A DNA stretch of 26,778 nucleotides from Azonexus sp. (lineage in GTDB: Bacteria > Pseudomonadota > Gammaproteobacteria > Burkholderiales > Rhodocyclaceae): the NCBI GenBank assembly GCA_031274715.1, contig JAISPT010000051.1, positions 1 through 26,778 on the forward strand. Direction: 5' to 3'. Made by a program: the position numbers and the translations under genes. Every line of letters begins with the position of its first letter. The first letter of the stretch is position 1. Below the pieces are notes generated by a model. It was not told where the DNA came from. It ran no database searches and worked only from the letters and a program-made list of their open reading frames with translations. This document shows positions 16,320 through 24,047 of this stretch, one piece after another.

Positions 16320-17221
16320 CTTTTCGGCAGGTATTGCGCGGGATCGACCGGCTTGCCCTGCTTGCGAATCTCGAAGTGCAGCTTCACCGTGTCGGCATCG
16401 GTATTGCCCATTTCCGCGATCTTCTGGCCCCGGGCGACCTGCTGGCCTTCCTTGACGAGAATTTTGCGGTTGTGGGCGTAGGCCGAAAGGAAAGTGGCGT
16501 TGTGCTTGATGATCACCAGCTCGCCATAGCCGCGCAGGCCGGAACCGGCATAGACGACCTTGCCATCGCCGGCGGCAATCACCGGATCGCCGGCCTTGCC
16601 GGCGAAGTCGAGGCCCTTGTTGCCGGCATCGCTGAACGGCGCGACGACTTTGCCGGCGGACGGCCAGATCCACGGCACATCGTCCGGCCCGCTTGCCGGC
16701 GCCGGCGGCGCGGCCGGTTCGGGCTTCGCCTCGACGCGTGGCTCAGCCGGCCGCGGCGACGTGTCGGCCGGACGGTTCAGGCGGGCATAAGCTTCGTCCG
16801 AATATGGTTCCTTGCCAACCCGCGGTTCGCGCTTCGGGCCGCCATCCGGCCCTGCCGCCGCCGACGGCGCATCGAGGGAGCGTGCTTCGACGCCACCGCC
16901 AACGCCGATCGGCGCCACCACGGCCTCGCCACTGTCGGCGGTCGCGGCCGGCGGAATCACCCGCAGAATCTGGCCTTCGTTGATCGTCGCCGGATTGGTG
17001 ATGTTGTTCCAGGCGGCGATATCACGGTAATCCTGGCCGTGTTCCATCGCGATACGGTACAGGGTATCGCCCCGCTTCACGGTGTAATAGCCGGGACCGC
17101 TGGGTTGGGTCCTGGCCTGGGCGGTTGAACTGCGGTCCACAGCCGGTGCCGGCTGCTGGCTGAAACAGCCGGCCAACGTAACGGACAGGATGGACAAGGC
17201 AAAAAGAAAGACTCGAGTCAT
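16316..17221 (-). CDS. nlpD: NlpD-like LysM/LytM-domain lipoprotein
   Basis: The product has 301 residues from the ATG at 17221. The signal peptide ends in a lipobox (L-A-G-C19), so it is an outer-membrane lipoprotein. A LysM domain (about 45-90, YTVKRGDTLYRIAMEHG) binds peptidoglycan. A low-complexity Pro/Ala linker follows, then a C-terminal LytM (M23) domain (about 190-300). The zinc ligands are degenerate: the usual HxGxD is NKGLD and the usual HxH is KLHFE. This fits NlpD, which activates an amidase (AmiC in E. coli) instead of cutting peptidoglycan itself. The ATG overlaps the pcm stop (ATGA), and its stop overlaps rpoS, so it sits in the conserved surE-pcm-nlpD-rpoS chain. Confidence 0.95.
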   Translation of the reverse strand: MTRVFLFALSILSVTLAGCFSQQPAPAVDRSSTAQARTQPSGPGYYTVKRGDTLYRIAMEHGQDYRDIAAWNNITNPATINEGQILRVIPPAATADSGEAVVAPIGVGGGVEARSLDAPSAAAGPDGGPKREPRVGKEPYSDEAYARLNRPADTSPRPAEPRVEAKPEPAAPPAPASGPDDVPWIWPSAGKVVAPFSDAGNKGLDFAGKAGDPVIAAGDGKVVYAGSGLRGYGELVIIKHNATFLSAYAHNRKILVKEGQQVARGQKIAEMGNTDADTVKLHFEIRKQGKPVDPAQYLPKR

Positions 17222-17871
17222 TGCGTTCCTGCGAGAAGCGGGACAAACCGGACGGCATCCAGCCGCTTTTCGACAAATCCCTGAGGCGTGCATTCAATGA
17301 AACTAAGGTACTGCTCCGTCGTTCCGACCGGCAATACCAGCCGGCCACCCGGCGCTAATTGCTGGAGCAGCGCCGACGGCACTCGCGAGCTAGCCGCTGC
17401 CACGATTATGCTATCGAAGGGCGCCGCTTCCGGCAATCCCATCTGGCCATCGGCATGCTTCAGGCGGATATTGAACTGCTGCAGCAGGCGCATGTTGATC
17501 TTGGCCTTTTCCAGCAGCAGCGCGATGCGTTCGACAGCATAGACCTCGTCGGTCAGTTGCCCCAACACCGCCGCTTGATAACCGCAACCCGCCCCGACCT
17601 CAAGGGTCTTGCCGAGTGACGAACGCCCGTCGAGCAGCAATTCGATCATCCGAGCGACGATATATGGCTGCGAAATGGTCTGCCCCATCCCCAGCGGCAA
17701 TGCATTGTCTTCGTAGGCACGCGATGCCAGAGCCTCCTCGACGAACAGATGGCGCGGCGCGGCGTTCATCGCCGCCAGCACGGCTGCGTTGCGGATGCCT
17801 TTTTCGCGCAGCCGCTCGATCATCCGCGTCCGCGTCCGCTGCGAGGTCATGCCGATGCCGTGCAACACCAC
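17218..17871 (-). CDS. pcm: Protein-L-isoaspartate O-methyltransferase
   Basis: The product has 217 residues if it starts at the GTG at 17871, or 210 from the ATG at 17850; both ribosome sites are weak. It transfers a methyl group from S-adenosylmethionine to isoaspartyl residues, starting the repair of aged proteins. The family motifs are clear: GMGQTISQPYIVARM (substrate region), TLEVGAGCGYQAAVL (SAM-binding motif I), VYAVERI, and LAPGGRLVLPVG. It starts five bases after the surE stop and its stop overlaps the nlpD start, so translation is likely coupled. Confidence 0.96.
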   Translation of the reverse strand: MVLHGIGMTSQRTRTRMIERLREKGIRNAAVLAAMNAAPRHLFVEEALASRAYEDNALPLGMGQTISQPYIVARMIELLLDGRSSLGKTLEVGAGCGYQAAVLGQLTDEVYAVERIALLLEKAKINMRLLQQFNIRLKHADGQMGLPEAAPFDSIIVAAASSRVPSALLQQLAPGGRLVLPVGTTEQYLSFIECTPQGFVEKRLDAVRFVPLLAGTQ

Positions 17872-17875
17872 GCGA

Positions 17876-18616
17876 TCACTTCATCCAGTCGCGCACGGCG
17901 CCCAGTTGCGCGGTATGCGTCAAATCGATCTGTAGCGGCGTCACCGACACGCAACCGCGCTCGACGGCGTTGAAATCGGTGCCCGACCCGGCGTCGGCAG
18001 CAGCCCCGGCAGCCCCGATCCAGAACACCGTCTCGTTACGCGGCGAGGTCATCCGTACCACCGGCTCGGCCTTGTGCCGCCGTCCCAGGCGGGTCACTTC
18101 CAACCCCTGCAACTCGGCATAGGGAATATCCGGCACATTGACATTGAGCAGCACCGGCTGGCGAATCGGGTCGCGAATAAAGCGCTCGACCAGTTCGCGC
18201 GCCACCTGCCCTGCCGTTGCGTAATGGCGCCCCGCGAAACTGGTCAACGAAATGGCAATCGACGGCAGCCCGAGCAAATACCCTTCGGTCGCCGCCGCGA
18301 CGGTCCCCGAATAAATAGTATCGTCGCCCATATTGGCGCCGTGATTGATGCCGGAAACGACAATATCCGGCAACTTGTCCAGCATTCCCGCCACGGCCAA
18401 GTGGACACAATCGGCCGGCGTGCCGTTAACAAAATAAAACCCACTGCTCGCCCGCCGCAGAAACAACGGCCGGTCGAGCGTCAACGAATTACTGGCGGCA
18501 CTCCGATTCTGCTCAGGTGCGACAACGGTAATTTCACCAAGCCCGGCCAGCGCTTCGGCCAGTGCGGCTAAACCTGGGGCAAAATAACCGTCGTCGTTAC
18601 TGAGCAGAATATGCAT
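17876..18616 (-). CDS. surE: 5'-nucleotidase SurE
   Basis: The product has 246 residues, typical of the family. SurE removes phosphate from nucleoside monophosphates with a divalent metal, and is linked to stationary-phase survival. The N-terminal LLSNDDGY carries the metal-binding Asp pair (Asp8, Asp9); NRSAASNSLT and SGINHGANMGDD supply further active-site residues. The gene begins three bases after the stop of the H-NS-like gene, so these two are probably on one transcript with pcm, nlpD and rpoS downstream. Confidence 0.97.
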   Translation of the reverse strand: MHILLSNDDGYFAPGLAALAEALAGLGEITVVAPEQNRSAASNSLTLDRPLFLRRASSGFYFVNGTPADCVHLAVAGMLDKLPDIVVSGINHGANMGDDTIYSGTVAAATEGYLLGLPSIAISLTSFAGRHYATAGQVARELVERFIRDPIRQPVLLNVNVPDIPYAELQGLEVTRLGRRHKAEPVVRMTSPRNETVFWIGAAGAAADAGSGTDFNAVERGCVSVTPLQIDLTHTAQLGAVRDWMK

Positions 18617-18619
18617 CGA

Positions 18620-18937
18620 TCAAACCAGGAGATTATCGAGGCTACCGCCGTTGGCCAACCAAGCCTCGACCCATTTGGGTTTGCGGCCCCGTCCGGTCCA
18701 TTCCAACGCGGCATCCTGCGGGTGACGATATTTCACGCGCACCTTGCCACCCGTAGCGGTCTTGACCTTGACGTCCTTACCCAATAATTCCTCGATGGCA
18801 TAACCCCGGGCCTTGGCGAAAGCCCGCATTTCATTGAGAATATTGGTTTTTTCCTGGGATTCACGACGCTTCAACTCACTCGGAATCTGCTGTTGCAAAT
18901 CACGCAGTTGGGCAACGGACAAAGTGGACAAATCCAT
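18620..18937 (-). CDS. H-NS family nucleoid-associated protein
   Basis: The product has 105 residues. The N-terminal half (about 1-50) is helical and charged, suiting coiled-coil oligomerisation. The C-terminal domain ends with YRHPQDAALEWTGRGRKPKW (70-89), the H-NS DNA-binding motif whose G-R-G-R loop enters the minor groove of AT-rich DNA. The ATG at 18937 has a strong GGAGGT site four bases upstream. It lies just before surE and is apparently first in the surE-pcm-nlpD-rpoS run. Members of this family silence AT-rich and horizontally acquired DNA; here it could also influence its own operon. Confidence 0.93.
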   Translation of the reverse strand: MDLSTLSVAQLRDLQQQIPSELKRRESQEKTNILNEMRAFAKARGYAIEELLGKDVKVKTATGGKVRVKYRHPQDAALEWTGRGRKPKWVEAWLANGGSLDNLLV

Positions 18938-18967
18938 GATTACCTCCAGAACATTAAGGGTGGCGAT

Positions 18968-18996
18968 AATTTAATTTGTCCGGCCGTATAAATCAA
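18968..18996 (-). promoter_or_regulatory. Candidate promoter of the H-NS-like gene
   Basis: On the minus strand, TTGATT (18991-18996) and TAAATT (18968-18973) are separated by 17 bases, in an AT-rich gap between the tRNA-Pro terminator and the gene. Confidence 0.5.
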
Positions 18997-19009
18997 CGAA
19001 TAGAAATTA

Positions 19010-19034
19010 AAAAACCGGCCAAAGCCGGTCTTTT
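19010..19034. terminator. Rho-independent terminator after tRNA-Pro
   Basis: ACCGGC (19014-19019) and GCCGGT (19024-19029) form a stem around CAAA, flanked by an A-run and a T-run. It can work in both directions. On the minus strand it follows tRNA-Pro and ends in TTTTTT. Confidence 0.8.
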
Positions 19035-19038
19035 AATT

Positions 19039-19116
<78 letters not shown>

Positions 19117-19126
19117 CAAGCTTTCT

Positions 19127-19153
19127 ATTATACCTGAAGTCGTAGCGATTCAA
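19127..19153 (-). promoter_or_regulatory. Promoter of tRNA-Pro
   Basis: On the minus strand a perfect TATAAT (19127-19132) lies 11 bases before the tRNA. The -35 box is TTGAAT (19148-19153, 15-base spacer) or TTTGAA (16-base spacer), overlapping the end of the MerR-family gene. Confidence 0.6.
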
Positions 19154-19530
19154 AGCCGCAACATGTCGATAATCGACTGCAATTCCTGACGCAAATTCCC
19201 AATCGGCCTTTGCCCCGACTCCTTTTCCACCGCCATGCCTTTGCCGACGGTCCCTCCTTCGTCGAGGCGATTACGCGCACCACTGATCGTAAACCCCTGG
19301 TTGTAAAGCAGTTCCCGAATGCGACGCACCAACAGGACTTCATGGTGCTGGTAATAGCGCCGGTTGCCGCGGCGCTTGACCGGCTTGAGCTGGTTGAACT
19401 CCTGTTCCCAGTAGCGCAGCACGTGCGGCTTGACGCCGCATAGCTCACTAACTTCACCGATGGTGAAATAGCGCTTGGCGGGAATGGGCGGCAGTTCGTC
19501 GCCGGACGAGACTTTAGGCTGGGGTTCCAT
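19150..19530 (-). CDS. MerR-family transcriptional regulator
   Basis: The product has 126 residues. The N-terminal winged helix-turn-helix is clear: YFTIGEVSELCGVKPHVLRYWEQEF (about 21-45), followed by NRRYYQHHEVLLVRRIRELLY. The C-terminal part is short and has no cysteine cluster or large effector domain, so the signal is unknown. Small MerR-like genes directly after ihfA are common in proteobacteria. The start overlaps the end of ihfA by 17 bases, so it is probably expressed from the pheST-ihfA transcript. Confidence 0.9.
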   Translation of the reverse strand: MEPQPKVSSGDELPPIPAKRYFTIGEVSELCGVKPHVLRYWEQEFNQLKPVKRRGNRRYYQHHEVLLVRRIRELLYNQGFTISGARNRLDEGGTVGKGMAVEKESGQRPIGNLRQELQSIIDMLRL

Positions 19531-19831
19531 CGAAGGCTAGCTCAACGTCCGACTTCAGCTTCTGACTGGCGTGGAAAGTCACAACCCGCCGGGCCGTGAT
19601 GGGAATCTCTTCGCCGGTCTTGGGATTGCGCCCAGGCCGCTGGGGCTTGTCGCGCAACTGGAAATTGCCGAAGCCCGACAGTTTGACCCCGTCGCCGGTT
19701 TCCAGCGAATTGCGGATTTCTTCGAAGAAGGCTTCAACCATGTCTTTGGCTTCGCGCTTGTTGAGACCCACTTTTTCAAAAAGCAGGTCGGCGAGTTCGG
19801 CTTTGGTCAGCGTCATCGTTGTCTTTTCCAT
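19514..19831 (-). CDS. ihfA: Integration host factor subunit alpha
   Basis: The product has 105 residues, or 100 if the second ATG at 19816 is used; that one has GGAAAAG just upstream and gives the usual start MTLTKAELAD. It forms a heterodimer with IhfB that bends DNA sharply and shapes promoters, recombination sites and origins. The HU/IHF fold is recognisable throughout, with the signature GFGNFQLRDKPQRPGRNP and GEEIPITARRVVTF; the Pro in GRNPKTG is the residue that intercalates DNA. The first ATG shares one base with the pheT stop, giving coupling in the pheS-pheT-ihfA order known from E. coli. Confidence 0.96.
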   Translation of the reverse strand: MEKTTMTLTKAELADLLFEKVGLNKREAKDMVEAFFEEIRNSLETGDGVKLSGFGNFQLRDKPQRPGRNPKTGEEIPITARRVVTFHASQKLKSDVELAFDGTPA

Positions 19832-22215
19832 CAGGCACGCAGTTGAGCACCGAATGCCCGCTCAAGACAGGACACCAGTTGCTGCATCGCAGCATCAACT
19901 TCCGAATCTAGCAAAGTGCGTTGAGTATCTTGCATAACTATACGGAAAGCAAGACTTTTTTTGTTTTCCGGCACCCCTTTACCGGCATACAGATCGAACA
20001 ACTGGACATCGCGAACCAGCTCCGGCTTGCCCTTCTGCAAACCATCGAGCAGGGCCTGCAGCGGCAAGTCATGATCGACCACGATCGCCAGATCGCGAAT
20101 GACTGGCTGGAATTTCGATACTTCGGCGAAGGCCGGGATCCGCGCCATCTTGAGGGTGGCGAAATCCAGTTCAAAAACCACTGGTGCCTGCGGCAATTCA
20201 TATTTTTGCACCCACTGCGGATGCAATTCGCCAAGGACGCCGATCTCCCGGCCGTCCAGCAACACGCAAGCAGCACGGCCGGGATGCAGGGCCGGATGCA
20301 CTGCCTTTTGCCAACGCAGTTCGGCCGGCGCCAGCAGGGCTTCAAGATCGCCCTTGAGATCATAGAAATCAATCTTGCGCGCGCCACCCGCCCAGCCTTC
20401 CGGCAAGGCGCCGCCGTAAGCCAGGCCGGCCAAGCGCCACGGCTGGCTGAAACCGGCCACCGGAGCGCCCTGTGCGTCGCGGCTGAAGCAGCGCCCCAGT
20501 TCAAACAGGCGCACGCGGCCTTGCTTGCGCCGCAGATTGGTAACCAGATTGGCAACCAGGCCACCAATCAGCGTCGAACGCATCACCGCCATCTGGCTGG
20601 CGATCGGGTTGGCCAGGCGGATCAATTCGCTTTCTTCGGTCTTGCCAGCGAAATCGGCTTCCCAGGCGGTCTCGACGAAGGCGAAATTAACCACTTCCTG
20701 ATAACCGCGGTCGGCCAGCATTTGGCGAATGCGGTAAGCCGGCCGCTGTGCCTCCGGCTGCGGCATCATTTCCAGCCGGCCGCGCGGCGCCGGCGCCGGG
20801 ATGTTGTCGTAGCCGTGCAGACGGGCGATTTCCTCGATCAGGTCCTCCTCGATTTCCATGTCGAAGCGCCAGGACGGCGGCGTTACCAGGAAATCGTCGC
20901 CCTGGTGTTGGCAGGTCAGCCTCAGCCCGGCGAACAGCGTGGCGATGCGCTCGGCACCGAGCGCCAAGCCGAGCACCTTCTCAGCGCGAGCGGTGCGCAG
21001 ACGCACCGGATTGCGCCGCGGCAAGGCGGCCTTGGCCTCGACCACCGGGCCGGCCTGGCCGCCGCAAATATCGAGAATCAATTGCGTGGCGCGCTCGATG
21101 GCTCGGCGGGTGCCGCCGAAATCGACGCCGCGCTCGAAACGGTGCGAGGCATCCGAGCCGAAGCCATAGCGCCGGGCGCGCCCGGCGATGGCCTTGGGTG
21201 CAAAGAAAGCGGATTCGAGGAACAGTTCCCGCGTCTCCAGCGTGATGCCGCTCTCCTCACCGCCCATGATGCCGGCCATCGCCAACGGCTTGGCATCGTC
21301 GGCGATCATCAGCACATCGGCGTCGACGGCGATGGTCTGCTCGTTAAGCAGCAGCAATTTTTCCTCGAGCCGCGCCATGCGGGCATGCACCGTCCCGGCG
21401 AGCCGGGTGTTGTCGAAGGCGTGCAGCGGCTGGCCGAGTTCGAGCATCACGTAATTGGTCACGTCGACCAGGGCCGAGATCGCCCGGATACCGCTACGCT
21501 CAAGGCGGCGCTTCATCCATTCCGGAGTCGGCGCCTTGGCATCGACGCCCTTGATAATGCGTCCGCAATACAGAGGACAGGCTTCCGGTGCATCAAGCAC
21601 GATGGCGCGGGTGTCAGCGATCGTCGCCGGTACCTCGGCAATCTCCGGCAGGCAGGTCGCGGCGCCGGTGATCGCCCCGACCTCGCGGGCGACGCCGAGC
21701 AATGACAGGCAATCGGCGCGGTTCGGAGTCAGTTTGAGCTCGAACTGATGATCGTCGAGATCAAGATACCGACGCAGGCTCTGGCCGACCGGCGCATCGG
21801 CCGGCAACACCAGCAGGCCGGAGGCATCCTCGTCAATGCCCAGTTCCTTGGCCGAACACAACATGCCGGAGGACTCAACACCGCGCACCTTGGCCACCTT
21901 GATCGTGAAATCGCCGGGCAGTTGGGCGCCCGGCAAGGCACACGGCACCTTGAGGCCGGGAACGACATTCGGTGCGCCGCAGACGATGGTCGCAGGAGCA
22001 CCGTTACCGGTGTCGACACGGCAAACGTTGAGGCGGTCGGCATCGGGATGCTTGGCGACTTCGAGCACATGGGCAACGACGACCTGGTCGAAAGCCGGCG
22101 CCACCGGCTTGAGCTCCTCGACTTCGAGGCCGGCCATGGTCAACAGATGGGAAAGCTCCTCACTCGTCAGCTTTGGATCGACGAGGGTACGCAGCCAGGA
22201 TTCGGAAAATTTCAT
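19831..22215 (-). CDS. pheT: Phenylalanyl-tRNA synthetase beta subunit
   Basis: The product has 794 residues, a full-length beta subunit. With PheS it forms the alpha2-beta2 enzyme that attaches phenylalanine to tRNA-Phe. The N-terminal EMAP/OB-type tRNA-binding domain is at about 40-150 (VVAHVLEVAKHPDADRLNVC). The B3/B4 editing region follows at about 210-390, with TNYVMLELGQPLHAFD and GIMGGEESG. B5 is at about 400-480 and the catalytic-like domain at about 490-680. The C-terminal anticodon-binding FDX-ACB domain is at about 700-794 (SKFQPVIRDLAIVVDHDLP). It starts 21 bases after the pheS stop. Confidence 0.97.
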   Translation of the reverse strand: MKFSESWLRTLVDPKLTSEELSHLLTMAGLEVEELKPVAPAFDQVVVAHVLEVAKHPDADRLNVCRVDTGNGAPATIVCGAPNVVPGLKVPCALPGAQLPGDFTIKVAKVRGVESSGMLCSAKELGIDEDASGLLVLPADAPVGQSLRRYLDLDDHQFELKLTPNRADCLSLLGVAREVGAITGAATCLPEIAEVPATIADTRAIVLDAPEACPLYCGRIIKGVDAKAPTPEWMKRRLERSGIRAISALVDVTNYVMLELGQPLHAFDNTRLAGTVHARMARLEEKLLLLNEQTIAVDADVLMIADDAKPLAMAGIMGGEESGITLETRELFLESAFFAPKAIAGRARRYGFGSDASHRFERGVDFGGTRRAIERATQLILDICGGQAGPVVEAKAALPRRNPVRLRTARAEKVLGLALGAERIATLFAGLRLTCQHQGDDFLVTPPSWRFDMEIEEDLIEEIARLHGYDNIPAPAPRGRLEMMPQPEAQRPAYRIRQMLADRGYQEVVNFAFVETAWEADFAGKTEESELIRLANPIASQMAVMRSTLIGGLVANLVTNLRRKQGRVRLFELGRCFSRDAQGAPVAGFSQPWRLAGLAYGGALPEGWAGGARKIDFYDLKGDLEALLAPAELRWQKAVHPALHPGRAACVLLDGREIGVLGELHPQWVQKYELPQAPVVFELDFATLKMARIPAFAEVSKFQPVIRDLAIVVDHDLPLQALLDGLQKGKPELVRDVQLFDLYAGKGVPENKKSLAFRIVMQDTQRTLLDSEVDAAMQQLVSCLERAFGAQLRA

Positions 22216-22236
22216 TGGCGTGACTCGAATGGTGGA

Positions 22237-23283
22237 TCAGGCGAATTGGCGCAGGAAACGCAAATCGCCCTCGAAGAACAGGCGCAGGTCGTTGACGCCA
22301 TAGCGCAACATGGTCAGGCGGTCCGGGCCGAAACCGAAGGCGAAGCCGGTGTATTTTTCCGGATCGATGCCGGCGATCTTCAGCACGTTCGGATGCACCA
22401 TGCCGCAACCGGCAATCTCCAGCCAGCGCCCTTTCAGCGCACCGCTCATGAAGGCCACGTCGATTTCGGCGGACGGCTCGGTGAAGGGAAAGAAGGACGG
22501 GCGGAAGCGTACGCTCAGGTCATCGGTTTCGAAGAAGCTCCTGAGGAAATCGGCGATCACGCCCTTGAGATCGGCGAAGGAAACGTTCTCGCCGACCCAC
22601 AGACCCTCGACCTGATGGAACATCGGCGAATGCGTGGCGTCGGAATCGACGCGGTAAACGCGGCCCGGCGCGATGATGCGAATTTCGGGCATGTGGGTCA
22701 GGTGGCCATATTTGGCGACATGCGCTTGCATGTAGCGGGCCTGAATCGGGCTGGTGTGGGTACGCAGCAGCACCTTATCGGCCAGCGAGCCGTCCGGGTT
22801 CTGCAGGTAAAAGGTGTCGTGCATCGAACGCGCCGGATGATCTTCCGGTGTGTTCAGGGCGGTGAAGTTATGGAAATCGTCCTCGATCTCCGGGCCATCG
22901 GCGACTTCGAAACCGATCGAGGCAAACAAGGCCTCAATGCGCTCCAGCGAACGCGTCACCGGATGCAGGCCGCCGCGCTGTTCGCTGCGTCCAGGCAACG
23001 TCACGTCCAGCGCCTCCTCAGCCAAGCGTGCCTCCAGGGCCGCCTGGCGGATCGCCTCGCGGCGCTCGTTGAGCGCATTCTCGACAGCCGTCTTGGCGAC
23101 ATTGATCGCCGCGCCGGCGGTTTTCTTCTCTTCGGGCGGCAACTTGCCCAGGCCCTTCAGCAATTCGGTGATCTGGCCGCTCTTGCCGAGAAAACGGGCT
23201 TTCGCCTGCTCCAGCGCATCCGGGTCGGACAGGGCAGCGAATGCGGCCCGCGCTTCGCCAACGATTTGATCAAGATTGTCCAT
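22237..23283 (-). CDS. pheS: Phenylalanyl-tRNA synthetase alpha subunit
   Basis: The product has 348 residues from the ATG at 23283, which has GGTGGAAG just upstream. The reading frame remains open for another 38 codons, but that part covers the terminator hairpin and is not coding. It is the catalytic class II subunit: coiled-coil N-terminus (about 1-85), motif 1 region HPVTRSLERIEALFASIGFE, motif 2 with GRVYRVDSDATHSPMFHQVE, and motif 3 near the C-terminus (GFAFGFGPDRLTMLRYGV). It lies 70 bases after rplT, with a terminator-like hairpin in the gap that could control it by attenuation. Confidence 0.97.
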   Translation of the reverse strand: MDNLDQIVGEARAAFAALSDPDALEQAKARFLGKSGQITELLKGLGKLPPEEKKTAGAAINVAKTAVENALNERREAIRQAALEARLAEEALDVTLPGRSEQRGGLHPVTRSLERIEALFASIGFEVADGPEIEDDFHNFTALNTPEDHPARSMHDTFYLQNPDGSLADKVLLRTHTSPIQARYMQAHVAKYGHLTHMPEIRIIAPGRVYRVDSDATHSPMFHQVEGLWVGENVSFADLKGVIADFLRSFFETDDLSVRFRPSFFPFTEPSAEIDVAFMSGALKGRWLEIAGCGMVHPNVLKIAGIDPEKYTGFAFGFGPDRLTMLRYGVNDLRLFFEGDLRFLRQFA

Positions 23284-23311
23284 GCACTTCCACCTGTAAA
23301 ACCACCAACAA

Positions 23312-23337
23312 AAAAAGGAGGCTCGCGCCTCCTTTTT
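23312..23337 (-). terminator. Terminator or attenuator between rplT and pheS
   Basis: On the minus strand, GGAGGC and GCCTCC (23327-23332 and 23317-23322) make a perfect six-pair GC stem with a four-base loop, extended by A-T pairs and followed by TTTTTTT. It sits about 30 bases before the pheS ATG. In E. coli pheST is controlled by attenuation at this position. A small overlapping frame (ATG at 23342, GAAGG upstream) holds three Phe codons, but it does not stop before pheS. Confidence 0.8.
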
Positions 23338-23353
23338 CTCATCAAGCCTTCGC

Positions 23354-23713
23354 TCAGGCGCCGAGCTTGGCCTTGGCCTGCGCGGCCAGGGCAGCAAACG
23401 CCGGCTGATCGAAAATGGCCAGATCGGCCAGGACCTTGCGGTCGACTTCGATATTGGCTTTCTTCAGGCCGTTCATGAAAGTGCTGTACTTCATGCCCAG
23501 CTCGCGCGCAGCGGCATTGATACGGGCAATCCACAGCGAACGGAACTGACGCTTGCGCTGACGACGGTCACGGTATTGATACTGACCGGCCTTCATCACC
23601 GCCTGCTTGGCAATGCGATAGACGTTCTTGCGGCGACCGCGGTAGCCCTTGGCTTGAGCAAGAACCTTCTTGTGACGAGCGCGCGCCGTTACACCACGTT
23701 TGACTCGGGACAT
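23354..23713 (-). CDS. rplT: 50S ribosomal protein L20
   Basis: The product has 119 residues, standard length. L20 binds 23S rRNA early in large-subunit assembly. The N-terminal extension SRVKRGVTARARHKKVLAQAKGYRGRRKNVYR and the helical RRQRKRQFRSLWIARINAA are family signatures. It starts 11 bases after rpmI. In E. coli L20 also represses its own operon by binding mRNA ahead of rpmI. Confidence 0.98.
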   Translation of the reverse strand: MSRVKRGVTARARHKKVLAQAKGYRGRRKNVYRIAKQAVMKAGQYQYRDRRQRKRQFRSLWIARINAAARELGMKYSTFMNGLKKANIEVDRKVLADLAIFDQPAFAALAAQAKAKLGA

Positions 23714-23724
23714 GTTCTAACTCC

Positions 23725-23922
23725 TTATGCGTAGGGCATCATGGCGCGAACGGACGCGGCATCGCGCTCATTCACGGCAACGGCACCGCGCAGGTGACGC
23801 TTGTTCTTGGTGGTCTTCTTGGTCAGGATGTGACGCTTGAAGGCTTGACCGCGCTTGATGCTGCCACCGGCGCGGATCGAGAAGCGCTTCTTGGCGCTGC
23901 TCTTGGTCTTCATTTTGGGCAT
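23725..23922 (-). CDS. rpmI: 50S ribosomal protein L35
   Basis: The product has 65 residues, the usual size. It is very basic, with the signature MPKMKTKSSAKKRF and FKRHILTKKTTKNKRHLRG. An AGGAG site lies eight bases before the ATG at 23922. It is the middle gene of infC-rpmI-rplT. Confidence 0.98.
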   Translation of the reverse strand: MPKMKTKSSAKKRFSIRAGGSIKRGQAFKRHILTKKTTKNKRHLRGAVAVNERDAASVRAMMPYA

Positions 23923-23954
23923 TTGAATGCTCCTAATGACATGCTGTCAGGTGG

Positions 23955-23969
23955 TTTCCGACGGAAACG
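23955..23969 (-). promoter_or_regulatory. Hairpin upstream of rpmI, possible L20 operator part
   Basis: GTTTCC (23955-23960) and GGAAAC (23964-23969) form a six-pair stem with loop GAC in the 125-base gap between infC and rpmI. L20 autoregulation sites lie in this gap in relatives. Assignment is by position only. Confidence 0.25.
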
Positions 23970-24047
23970 CTTGCTCTACCCGAAAGCACTTCTTCTTGTT
24001 GCCAATCATCTGTTGCCGCTAAGCAACCGATGACCAGCGACCAACAA

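Noticed and set aside
16320..16673. Upstream extension of the rpoS reading frame
   Set aside because: The extra residues are Arg/Gln-rich shadow of nlpD. The ATG at 16319 gives the normal RpoS N-terminus and overlaps the nlpD stop.
19921..21705. Long plus-strand open frame (594 codons) opposite pheT
   Set aside because: pheT is unmistakable on the other strand; the frame is an antisense shadow with no recognisable domain.
21748..23478. Long plus-strand open frame (576 codons) opposite pheT, pheS and rplT
   Set aside because: It crosses three well-identified genes and a terminator, so it is a shadow.
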